A stretch of 64,000 nucleotides of DNA from Corynebacterium mycetoides (lineage in GTDB: Bacteria > Actinomycetota > Actinomycetes > Mycobacteriales > Mycobacteriaceae): NCBI RefSeq assembly GCF_900103625.1, contig NZ_LT629700.1:124001-188000 (forward strand), written 5' to 3'. Positions 35,717 to 43,805 of the stretch are shown in pieces. The position numbers and the translations under genes were made by a program. The notes under the pieces are model-generated. The model saw nothing but the letters and a program-made list of their open reading frames with translations. It was not told the DNA's origin and ran no database searches. The number at the start of each line of letters is the position of its first letter. The stretch's first letter is position 1.

Positions 35717-36931
35717 CTAGGCGGAGACGTCCTTGAGGTTCCACGCGCCCACGACGCCGGCCGCGCCGAGGACCGCCAGGAAGAGGAGCGCGGCCTGAGT
35801 GCCGTAGGCGGCCACGGCGGAACTGATCGCGCCCACGACCAGCAGCACGACGCCCATCACGGTGTTCGAGGCGCCCGTGATCAGGGTGCGCCGCTCTCCC
35901 TCGGCCATGTCCACGAGGTAGGTCTTGCGGCTCACACGCACGGCTGTGTGCGCGAGGTTGACGGCGAAGAATCCGGCGGGCATGACGAACGCATTCACGC
36001 TTGTCGACGCCACATTGGCGCTCACCACCAGAAGAACAATCACCACCGAGGCCGCGGCGGCCGCCCACGCCATCGTGAGCCGGGAGGACCTGTCGGACCA
36101 GATGCCCGAGATGCGCCCACCCACCAGCGCGGCCCCGCCGGAGGCGATAACGAAGGCTCCGAGATTGGACAAGTTGGCACCTTGCTCCTGGGCCAGAACG
36201 ACGATGAACGGGGTTGACAGGGCGGTGACCAGCATCAGTGAGCGGACGAGAAGGAAGCTGCGCAGCTGAGCGTCTTGGGACACGAGATCCCAGGTGACCT
36301 TGATCCAGTTTTCGTCGGGGGCCTCCGCACCGTCCTCCGGTTCCGGTTCCCGAATCCCCTGGAACACGAAGGAGGCGAGGGCCCACGTCGACGCGCCGGC
36401 TAAGAGGAGGGCGACCACGACCCACCGGGGGAGGTCGTTCGGCAGAAACGCCAGGGCGAGGCCGATCGCCAGGGTGAACGCGCCGGAGAGGGCGGTGGCG
36501 CGGCCTGTGATGAGGCCGCGCCTGCCCTTGTCGATGGTGCGGCCCTGGACGTCCTTTCCGGCAATGGAGCACAGCGCGCGGAAGACGCTCAGCGCGGCGA
36601 GGCAGGCGATGACCCCGACGCCCAGCGCGACACCGCTTAAGGTGGCAGCGGCCACCGCGATGCCCACGGCGGAGATCGCCTGCCCCCAGGAGCCGATCAG
36701 CCACACGCGCTTGCGGCTCGACTGCGAGCTGACCCAGGGGCTCAGCGCGGCCTGGGGGAGCATGGAGCCGGATTCGCGCACGGGCACGAGAAGGCCGGTG
36801 AAGAAGGCAGGGACACCGGCGACGGTGAACAGCCACGGAAGCAGGGTCTTCGCGGCGACGATCTGATCCCCGATGCCTTGCAGCCCGTTGGCCCAGATGA
36901 ACCGTTTGGCATTGTATTCTTGGTTCTCCAC
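35717..36931 (-). CDS. MFS transporter of unknown substrate
   Basis: 404 aa, about 12 membrane segments. It begins VENQEYNAKRFIWANGLQGIGDQIVAAKTLLPWLF; the N-terminus without a signal, the central acidic loop (GIREPEPEDGAEAPDENW, near 205) and the GNT-like ASNTVMGVVLL motif near 345 suggest a drug- or metabolite-type exporter of the less well-characterised MFS groups. GTG at 36931 is chosen because TAGTCT (36938-36943, minus) is 6 nt upstream; GTG at 36937 would touch the box. 27 bp separate its stop from glmU. Confidence 0.87.
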   Translation of the reverse strand: MENQEYNAKRFIWANGLQGIGDQIVAAKTLLPWLFTVAGVPAFFTGLLVPVRESGSMLPQAALSPWVSSQSSRKRVWLIGSWGQAISAVGIAVAAATLSGVALGVGVIACLAALSVFRALCSIAGKDVQGRTIDKGRRGLITGRATALSGAFTLAIGLALAFLPNDLPRWVVVALLLAGASTWALASFVFQGIREPEPEDGAEAPDENWIKVTWDLVSQDAQLRSFLLVRSLMLVTALSTPFIVVLAQEQGANLSNLGAFVIASGGAALVGGRISGIWSDRSSRLTMAWAAAAASVVIVLLVVSANVASTSVNAFVMPAGFFAVNLAHTAVRVSRKTYLVDMAEGERRTLITGASNTVMGVVLLVVGAISSAVAAYGTQAALLFLAVLGAAGVVGAWNLKDVSA

Positions 36932-37019
36932 GCCCACAGACTACTCTTGGACCCGACTTAACCTGGTAAGAGAGCTTCTGGTGGCTGCTTTCCCGTTGAC
37001 GCGTCTGGCCAGAGCTTGT

Positions 37020-37613
37020 CTATTCTTCGACGTCCCTAGAAGCTGCAACAGGATGCTCGGATGAAGACTTCTGCTGATCACGGTTGAGGAACGTCCTCAC
37101 GAGGGGTGTGAGAGATGCGAGACCTAGGATCGTCGCGCCGATGAGCGACTCTGGAGGATCTAGGAAGAACAGACAGCAGAGAATCCCGACGATTGAGCCG
37201 ATCGAGATGGTGGTCGCGACTATAAAACCCGCTTTGGCTTCCCAGATGGCGTGATCAAATGCCTTCCGCGCTATGCGGCGATCCTCCACGGTGTCGTCAT
37301 GTGCATCATCGAGAATGCGTTTGCCGAGCCCGGGTTGAATGCTTTCGTAGCCCTCAATGATGTGGGGCGGGGGAACAGGGCCCGAGTAGGAGTGACCAAT
37401 GATGTGGCCGCGATCGGTTAATTGCCCTTCAATCCCCGGGATTGCTGGCTGATTCGGCGGCTGATATTGCCCCCAACTTGGTTGAACGCCCGGATTTGTC
37501 TGGTCTGGGTACTGCGACGGGCGGTCCTCAGGGCCTTGTCCACTTGGCTCGAATGGGTGAAAGCGATCTTGTCCATCCCGCGCATTGTGGAGTGGAACAT
37601 CGTCATGGCTCAT
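37020..37613 (-). CDS. DUF2335 membrane protein
   Basis: 197 aa. The first ~85 residues are polar and rich in P, Q, G and N. Then SGPVPPPHIIEGYESIQPGLGKRIL followed by a helical segment and two adjacent membrane helices (about 130-180) is the DUF2335 pattern. Function unknown; the family is sporadic and often found on variable chromosome parts and phage-like regions. AAGG six nt before the ATG supports this start. Base composition is visibly lower in GC than its neighbours. Confidence 0.8.
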   Translation of the reverse strand: MSHDDVPLHNARDGQDRFHPFEPSGQGPEDRPSQYPDQTNPGVQPSWGQYQPPNQPAIPGIEGQLTDRGHIIGHSYSGPVPPPHIIEGYESIQPGLGKRILDDAHDDTVEDRRIARKAFDHAIWEAKAGFIVATTISIGSIVGILCCLFFLDPPESLIGATILGLASLTPLVRTFLNRDQQKSSSEHPVAASRDVEE

Positions 37614-37783
37614 ACCATACCTTTTCTGAGTTCTATCTGTCTCATTTGCACAGTGTAAGGCGAGATCTGGCGGGATGTGCACCGCAAGATATGGGGTTAC
37701 GACAGCGCAATCGTCTTTGTATCCGGCACGCCACTATCTAACCGTTTTAGAGCGAGGCTTCTTGGGAGGGGAACAATTTTGCG

Positions 37784-38389
37784 TTACCAGCCGTATTGCT
37801 CGGCCTTCTGAGCGACAGCCGCGCATAACTCTTGGTCATCGATGTATCCCTGTTCGCATCCGTGCATGGTTTGAAGCTCGCCGGAAGACGGGTTCGGGTT
37901 TCTGTTGGCATCGTGGCCGTACCCGCACTTGTACGCCGGGCACGTGCCCCCGTCCGCCATTGGTATTTCGTCGAGGCGTTGTTCCTCCTCCAAGGCGCGA
38001 AGTTCTTGCTGAGCATTAATGGCTGCAGCGGGCCCGAATTGGGTGTCGTAGCTCGGGTCTGCACCGAGGTTTGCCGCGGTGCAGTTGGCCGGATCCAAGA
38101 CGTATGCATCCGTGCCGGCGCATCGGTACCCGTTCCCGGGGGTTGTGAAGATCGGGGCAGTAGCCACGGTCTCGGTGGCAGACGCCTTAGTTCCCGTCTC
38201 CACGCCTGAGGACGATATCTCCGTCGTGGTTGTGGCCACGGCGGAGGTGGTCGGTCTCGTAGTGGTCGGGATCGAAGATGGCGGGGCCGTCTCACTCGTT
38301 GCCGAGGTGGAGTCGCTCTCCGCGGAGCCACAGGCCGCGAGTGCCCCTGTAAGAATGACGGTGCAGAAGAAATGCAGGACGCGTTTCAC
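37784..38389 (-). CDS. Lipoprotein of unknown function
   Basis: 201 aa from GTG. Signal peptide ending in the lipobox LTGALAAC, so it is predicted to be lipid-anchored outside the membrane. A Ser/Thr-rich stretch follows (TSATSETAPPSSIPTTTRPT), then a Cys-containing domain (YRCAGTDAYVLDPANC, MADGGTCPAYKCGYGHD, MHGCEQGYIDDQELC) that could hold disulfides. GGAAG precedes the start. Same low-GC pocket as the DUF2335 gene. Not recognised further. Confidence 0.75.
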   Translation of the reverse strand: MKRVLHFFCTVILTGALAACGSAESDSTSATSETAPPSSIPTTTRPTTSAVATTTTEISSSGVETGTKASATETVATAPIFTTPGNGYRCAGTDAYVLDPANCTAANLGADPSYDTQFGPAAAINAQQELRALEEEQRLDEIPMADGGTCPAYKCGYGHDANRNPNPSSGELQTMHGCEQGYIDDQELCAAVAQKAEQYGW

Positions 38390-38702
38390 GATTGTGTCTT
38401 CCGGTTCAAGGTCTTTTGAGTGTGCGCATTGTAGGCCACAATAGCGCCCCTGCAGTACTGGCCCCGTACTCCGCACCGTCATCAGATGTTCCAGGCAGGG
38501 AGCGTGTGGCGACATAAAAGCCCGAGGCACGCGAGTAGCAAGACTTGCCTCTGCCCGTGGTGGGTGGGGCGCGAGGCCACGACATTTCCACGACATATGG
38601 TGTGGAAACGCGTCAAAATCGACCTAAATCGGGGTCTGAGCGGAGCCTTCGAAAACCGTCTTTCACCAGCGAAAATGCCACTTACACGAACACAGCAAAA
38701 AG
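38390..38702. other. Intergenic stretch between lipoprotein and tRNA-Gln
   Basis: About 310 bp without a credible gene; the short frames here lack ribosome sites and coding bias. It contains an imperfect inverted repeat TTTCCAC...GTGGAAA (38585-38607) that may be a hairpin or protein site. Lower GC than the surroundings. No integrase or duplicated tRNA end was found. Confidence 0.6.
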
Positions 38703-38774
38703 CTTCCCCACCAGGACTCGAACCTAGAATGACGGTACCAAAAACCGTAGTGTTGCCAATTACACCATGGGGAA
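38703..38774 (-). tRNA. tRNA-Gln(TTG)
   Basis: 72 nt. Acceptor TTCCCCA pairs with TGGGGAA, discriminator G; T loop GGTTCGAGTCC; anticodon stem CGGTT-loop-ACCG with TTG anticodon. CCA is not encoded (CTTTT follows). Confidence 0.95.
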
Positions 38775-38822
38775 TTATTAGGCGATAGTGTAGCGCACGG
38801 GGACGCAAGTAAAGTATCGGGT

Positions 38823-39457
38823 ATGGCTCGTCAGCGAATGACCGGTACGCAGCGCCGGGAGCAACTTGTCGGCGTGGGCCGGGCCGCCTTCGCGGAGCGC
38901 GGCTTCGACGGAATTTCCGTGGAGGAGATTTCCTCACGCGCCGGGGTGTCCAAGCCCGTCGTCTACGAGCACTTCGGGGGCAAGGAGGGGCTGTACTTAG
39001 CCGTCATCGAGGCGGAGCAGGAACGCCTGCTCACCTCCATCATGTCCTCCATCGGCGAGGGCCGGTGGCGCGAGCGCATCGAGCGGGGGATCGTGGCTCT
39101 GTTGTCGTATGTGGAGGATCACACGGACGGTTTCGTCATTCTCGTGCACGGCCAGGTGCCGGGCGGGGAGCAGACGTACTCGACGCTTCTGAGTACATTT
39201 ACTGCCCAGGTGGCGGATTTGTTGGGGAGGCGTTTAGCCACCGCGGCCTCGACCCGGAGCTGGCACAGCTGCACGCCCAGGCGATCGTGGGCGCGGTGTC
39301 GATGACGGCGTTGTGGTGGCTGGACCAGCGCTCGCCGGACAAGTACGCTGTGGCGACCCATGTGGCCAACCTGTGCTGGAATGGGTTGTCTGGGCTGGAG
39401 TCGCAGCCGAAGATCATTGAAACGGTGGGGGGAACAAACGTGAAGGGATCTAACTAG
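38823..39457 (+). pseudogene. TetR/AcrR family regulator, frameshifted
   Basis: The N-terminal 135 residues are a good TetR repressor with helix-turn-helix ISVEEISSRAGVSKPVVYEHFGGKEGLY, then the frame is lost near 39230 in a GGGG run; residues SRSWHSC... are junk. The +1 frame then gives the expected C-terminal ligand domain (RGLDPELAQLHAQAIVG, VATHVANLCWNGLSGL) to a TAG overlapping the mfd GTG. One missing G would restore ~211 aa. A TAAAGT box (38810-38815) is 7 nt before the ATG. The tetR-mfd linkage is conserved. A sequencing error is an alternative. Confidence 0.85.
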
Positions 39458-42400
39458 TGTCCGATACCGCTCCCGCGTTAGGCGGGTTGCTTACCCGTGC
39501 CCTGGCCGACCCGAAGCTGAAAGGGCTGGTCAACAACATTGGCGCTGAGCGCCTGCATGTCACGGGCATCGACCAGTCCCGCGCGTGGGCCGCCGCGGCG
39601 TTGGCGCGGGAGGTTCCGGTCTTGGTGGTCACCGCCACCGGGCACGAGGCCGAGGATCTCACCGCGGAGCTGAAGGCGTTGCTTGGCGTCGATAAGGTGG
39701 CTCATTTCCCGTCGCTGGAAACTCTGCCGCACGAGCGGTTGTCCCCGGCGGCGGACGTTGTGGGCGCTCGTTTCAAGGTGCTGCATGACCTTCCCCGCGT
39801 CATCGTCACTGCCGCGCGGGGTGTATGCCAGCCGGTGCTGCCCGCAGTTGACCCGATTTCCGTGGTCCGCGGCGCGGAGTACGACTTCACGCAGCTCACC
39901 CAGGACGTCACCCACTTCGCCTACGAGCACGTGGACATGGTGACCAAGCGCGGGGAGTTCGCCACCCGCGGCGGGCTGATCGACATTTTCCCGACCACCG
40001 CCGAGCACCCGGTGCGCATCGAGTTCTGGGGCGACGAGGTCACCGACATCCGCGCGTTCGCCGTCGCTGACCAGCGCACCTTTGAGGGCGAGGACGGCGA
40101 CGTCACCGAGGTCGAGCTGTTCCCCGCCCGCCAGCTGCTTATCGACGCCCCCGTGGCCCAGCGCGCCGAGGAACTCGCCCGCAACCACCCCTCGAATCCG
40201 ACGCTCGTGCAGATGCTGACCCGCGTTTCGGAGGGCCACCACGCCGACGGGATGGAGGCGCTCATTCCGGCGCTGACGGACAAGCCTTTCCGCGTGCTGC
40301 CGGAGCTCATGCCGTCCGGCTCGGTGGTGCTGGTGACCTCGCCGGAGAAGGTCCGCGCCCGCATCGCGGATTTGGAGGCCACCGACAAGGAGTTCTTGGA
40401 GGCCGGGTGGGAGGCAGCCGCGATGGGGGCGGAAGGCCCGGTGGCCGTCGAGGGCCTCGACGTCTCCGCGTCGGCGTACCGTTCGTTCGAGTCGCTCGAG
40501 GTCTCGGCGCTCAAGGCGGGCAATTCCTGGTGGACGTTCGCCCCGCCGGGGATGTTCGCCGCAGACGATTCGCAGACTCTGCCGCTGGAGTTCGACGCGG
40601 CGCCGGCGCCAAAGGGCGACCCGAAGGCCATCGAGCAGCTCTACGCCACGCTGAAGCTCCACGTGCAGAAGAACAACGGCACCGCGGCGTTCGTCGCCCC
40701 GGCGAAGGGGATCGTGGAGCGCTTCGCGGAACGCCTGCGCGAGCACGGCGTCTCCGCGCGGATTGCCACGCCGGGGCTGGAGCCCGTCGACGGCCAGGTC
40801 ACCCTCTACCAGGCACTCTCGCACGCCGGCCTGGTGTTTCCGGGGCCGAACCTGGTCGTGGTCACCGAGACGGATGTGACGGGCAACCGCGTCGGCGACA
40901 TCGCCGGCGCGAAGCGCCGCGCCCCGAGGCGCCGCAACAGGGTGGACCCGCTGGCTCTCACGCCCGGCGATTTCGTGGTGCATGACACCCACGGCATCGG
41001 CAAATTCGTCAAAATGGCGGAGCGCACCATCAAGGCGGGCGACGAGGACTCGCGGCGTGAGTACATCGTGCTCGAGTACCAGCCTGCGAAGCGCGGCCAG
41101 CCGAATGACCAGCTGTGGGTCCCCATGGAATCTCTCGACCTGTTGTCGAAGTACTCGGGTGGGGAGCAGCCGTCGTTAAGCAAAATGGGCGGCTCCGATT
41201 GGAAGAACACCAAGAAGAAGGCCCGTGCGGCGGTGCGCGAAATCGCCGGGGAGCTGGTGGAGCTCTATGCCAAACGCCAGGCCGCGCCGGGTCACGCGTT
41301 CGCCCCGGACACTCCGTGGCAGGCGGAGATGGAGGACAACTTCCCGTTCGTGGAGACGGAGGACCAGCTCGCCGCCATCGAAGCGGTCAAGGACGACATG
41401 GAAAAACCCGTGCCCATGGACCGGGTGATCGTGGGTGACGTGGGCTTCGGCAAGACCGAGGTCGCGGTGCGCGCGGCGTTCAAGGCGGTGCAGGACGGCA
41501 TGCAGGTCGCGGTGCTGGTGCCCACGACGCTGCTCGCCCAGCAGCACCACGCCACCTTCACTACCCGCATGGACGGTTTCGGGCTGACGATCCGTGAGCT
41601 CTCCCGTTTCACCTCGTCCAAGGAGTCCAAGGAGATTCTCGCCGGGCTTGCCGACGGCTCCGTGGACATCGTCATCGGCACCCACCGCCTCCTGCAGACG
41701 GGTGTGCAGTGGAAGAACCTGGGCTTGATCGTGGTGGATGAGGAGCAGCGTTTCGGCGTGGAGCACAAGGAGCACATCAAGGCGCTCAAAGCGCACGTGG
41801 ACGTGCTGACCATGACAGCGACGCCGATCCCGCGCACGCTCGAGATGTCGCTGACCGGCATCCGCGAGATGACGTCGATCACAACCCCGCCGGAGGACCG
41901 CCACCCGGTGCTGACGTATGTGGGGCCGCAGGAGGAAAAGCAGATCGCCGCCGCGATCCGCCGCGAGCTGCTTCGCGACGGCCAGGTGTTCTACATCCAC
42001 AACAAAGTCTCCGACATCGAGAAGGCGGCGCGCCGGATCCGGGAGCTGGTGCCGGAGGCGCGCGTCGTCGTCGCGCACGGGCAGATGTCGGAGCAGCTGC
42101 TGGAGCAGACGGTGCAGGGCTTCTGGAACCGCGAGTACGACGTGCTGGTGTGCACCACGATCGTCGAGACTGGTCTGGACATCGCCAACGCGAACACCTT
42201 GATCGTGGAGAATGCCCAGAACATGGGCCTGTCGCAGCTGCACCAGCTGCGCGGCCGCGTCGGCCGTTCCCGCGACCGCGCGTATGCCTATTTCCTGTAC
42301 CCGAAGGACAAGACTCTCACGGAGACCTCCTACGACCGCTTGGCCACGATCGCCCAGAACAACGACCTCGGATCCGGCATCGCCGTGGCGCAGAAAGACC

Positions 42401-43047
42401 TGGAGATGCGCGGCGCCGGCAACGTGCTGGGCGCCGAGCAGTCCGGGCGCATCGCGGGCGTCGGGTTCGACATGTACGTGCGCCTGGTCGGGGAGGCCGT
42501 GGAGACGTACAAGGCGTTGATGACCGGGGAGACCGTCGACGCTACCGACAAGGGGCCGAAGGAGATCCGCATCGACCTGCCTGTCGACGCCCACATCCCC
42601 GAGTCCTACGTCAACTCCGAGCGCCTGCGCTTGGAGATTTACCGCAAGCTCGCCGAGGCGCGTGACGACGCCGACCTGCGCACCGTCGCTGATGAAATGG
42701 CCGACCGCTTCGGGCCACTGCCCACCGAAGTCGAGCGGCTCCTGGCGGTCGCCCGCCTGCGCCATCAGGCACGCCGGGCCGGGGTCACTGACATTCTGGT
42801 GCAGGGCACCCGTATAAAGTTCCAGCCCGTCGAGCTGCCGGATTCCAGGCAGGTGCGGCTCAAGCGCCTCTACCCGGGTGCCACCTACCGCGCGGCGGCG
42901 AAGGTGCTGCAGGTGCCGTTCCCGCGCGCGGCCAAGGGCGTCAACCAGCCGAATCTGCGCGACACGGAGCTGCTGCAGTGGGTTTCGAACTTCCTGTCCG
43001 ACATGTTCGACGTGGAGAATGTCAAGGTGTTCTCGGTCAGCGAGTAA
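39457..43047 (+). CDS. mfd: Transcription-repair coupling factor Mfd
   Basis: Removes stalled RNA polymerase and recruits UvrA. 1196 aa. UvrB-like N-terminus (residues ~30-300), RNAP-interacting domain with GDFVVHDTHGIGKFVKM near 505, RecG-like helicase with Walker A DVGFGKTEVAVRAA near 660, DEEQRFG box near 762, TATPIPRTL near 788, QLRGRVGRSRDRAYAYF near 930, and the C-terminal TRCF domain. GTG start overlaps the tetR stop by one base. Confidence 0.97.
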   Translation: MSDTAPALGGLLTRALADPKLKGLVNNIGAERLHVTGIDQSRAWAAAALAREVPVLVVTATGHEAEDLTAELKALLGVDKVAHFPSLETLPHERLSPAADVVGARFKVLHDLPRVIVTAARGVCQPVLPAVDPISVVRGAEYDFTQLTQDVTHFAYEHVDMVTKRGEFATRGGLIDIFPTTAEHPVRIEFWGDEVTDIRAFAVADQRTFEGEDGDVTEVELFPARQLLIDAPVAQRAEELARNHPSNPTLVQMLTRVSEGHHADGMEALIPALTDKPFRVLPELMPSGSVVLVTSPEKVRARIADLEATDKEFLEAGWEAAAMGAEGPVAVEGLDVSASAYRSFESLEVSALKAGNSWWTFAPPGMFAADDSQTLPLEFDAAPAPKGDPKAIEQLYATLKLHVQKNNGTAAFVAPAKGIVERFAERLREHGVSARIATPGLEPVDGQVTLYQALSHAGLVFPGPNLVVVTETDVTGNRVGDIAGAKRRAPRRRNRVDPLALTPGDFVVHDTHGIGKFVKMAERTIKAGDEDSRREYIVLEYQPAKRGQPNDQLWVPMESLDLLSKYSGGEQPSLSKMGGSDWKNTKKKARAAVREIAGELVELYAKRQAAPGHAFAPDTPWQAEMEDNFPFVETEDQLAAIEAVKDDMEKPVPMDRVIVGDVGFGKTEVAVRAAFKAVQDGMQVAVLVPTTLLAQQHHATFTTRMDGFGLTIRELSRFTSSKESKEILAGLADGSVDIVIGTHRLLQTGVQWKNLGLIVVDEEQRFGVEHKEHIKALKAHVDVLTMTATPIPRTLEMSLTGIREMTSITTPPEDRHPVLTYVGPQEEKQIAAAIRRELLRDGQVFYIHNKVSDIEKAARRIRELVPEARVVVAHGQMSEQLLEQTVQGFWNREYDVLVCTTIVETGLDIANANTLIVENAQNMGLSQLHQLRGRVGRSRDRAYAYFLYPKDKTLTETSYDRLATIAQNNDLGSGIAVAQKDLEMRGAGNVLGAEQSGRIAGVGFDMYVRLVGEAVETYKALMTGETVDATDKGPKEIRIDLPVDAHIPESYVNSERLRLEIYRKLAEARDDADLRTVADEMADRFGPLPTEVERLLAVARLRHQARRAGVTDILVQGTRIKFQPVELPDSRQVRLKRLYPGATYRAAAKVLQVPFPRAAKGVNQPNLRDTELLQWVSNFLSDMFDVENVKVFSVSE

Positions 43048-43060
43048 GGTGTCAGGGCAC

Positions 43061-43134
43061 GCCCCTATAGCCCAATTGGCAGAGGCAGCGGACTTAAAAT
43101 CCGCGCAGTGTGGGTTCGAGTCCCACTGGGGGCA
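43061..43134 (+). tRNA. tRNA with UAA anticodon (Leu), class I-like short variable loop
   Basis: 74 nt. Acceptor GCCCCTA/TGGGGGC, discriminator A, anticodon stem GCGGA-CTTAAAA-TCCGC with TAA, T arm GTGGG-TTCGAGT-CCCAC. The variable region is only 5 nt (GCAGT) although bacterial tRNA-Leu normally has a long variable arm. CCA is not encoded. Located 13 nt after the mfd stop. Confidence 0.88.
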
Positions 43135-43171
43135 CCGCGCGGGGCCGCCCGCGGTGCGTACACTGGCGCCC

Positions 43172-43660
43172 ATGGATACTCACGAGATGACCAAGAGCGA
43201 CATTGTCGAGATCATGCGCGGCAAGTCCATCGGAATGCTCACGACCGTGGGCGGCGACGGCGGGCTCTACTCGCACCCGATGGACACCCAGGAGGTCACC
43301 GACGACGGTGACGTGTACTTCGTGGTGGGCAAGGACAGCGAGCAGGGGCGCTGGCTCAAGGACACTCCCCAGGCGAACATGGCGTACTCGGACGCGGGAT
43401 CTTGGCTGTCCGTGGCCGGCACGGTCCGCTTCCTCGAAGGGGAGGAGCGCGCCGAGAAGATCGACCAGCTCTGGGACGACTCCATGTCCTCCTACTTCGA
43501 CGGCAAGGAGGACCCGAACTTGGGCGTGGTGCTCCTCGATTCCGAATCCGCCCAGTTCTGGGGCCACAAGGACGGCCGGGTCGCGGCCCTGTTCGATCTC
43601 GTCCGCACCCGCGTGACCGGCGAAGAGTCCGGGGACGGCACCGCAACGGTCGAGCTTTAA
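43172..43660 (+). CDS. Pyridoxamine 5'-phosphate oxidase-fold protein (general stress 26-like)
   Basis: 162 aa. Split-barrel flavin/F420-binding fold of the COG3871 group: IGMLTTVGGDGGLYSHPMDTQEV, then DVYFVVGKDSEQGRWLKDTPQANMAYSD, VAGTVRFLE and FWGHKDGRVAALFDLV. No catalytic activity can be assigned. TACACT (43159-43164) is 7 nt from the ATG, so it is probably leaderless. The gene ends before a clear terminator. Confidence 0.9.
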   Translation: MDTHEMTKSDIVEIMRGKSIGMLTTVGGDGGLYSHPMDTQEVTDDGDVYFVVGKDSEQGRWLKDTPQANMAYSDAGSWLSVAGTVRFLEGEERAEKIDQLWDDSMSSYFDGKEDPNLGVVLLDSESAQFWGHKDGRVAALFDLVRTRVTGEESGDGTATVEL

Positions 43661-43668
43661 GCCCGTTC

Positions 43669-43691
43669 AGCGCTCCGGGGGGCGCTTTTTT
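43669..43691 (+). terminator. Rho-independent terminator after the PPOX-fold gene
   Basis: AGCGC pairs with GCGCT around a G-rich loop, followed by TTTTTT. Lies 9 nt after the stop. Confidence 0.75.
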
Positions 43692-43805
43692 CGGCCCGTT
43701 GTCGCATTCGAACGTGTCCACTAAATTGCACCTGAAGAATCTGGCAAATACCCTTGCTTGCGATTGTGTGTTCGATTGTTGTGGGTGGTGATCGAAGGGG
43801 GGATC

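Noticed and set aside
38406..38591. Short open frame on the minus strand in the gap before tRNA-Gln
   Set aside because: No ribosome site, no recognisable domain and no coding bias.
38585..38607. TTTCCAC...GTGGAAA inverted repeat as a phage attachment site
   Set aside because: No integrase, no copy of the tRNA 3' end and no paired repeat elsewhere in the pocket.
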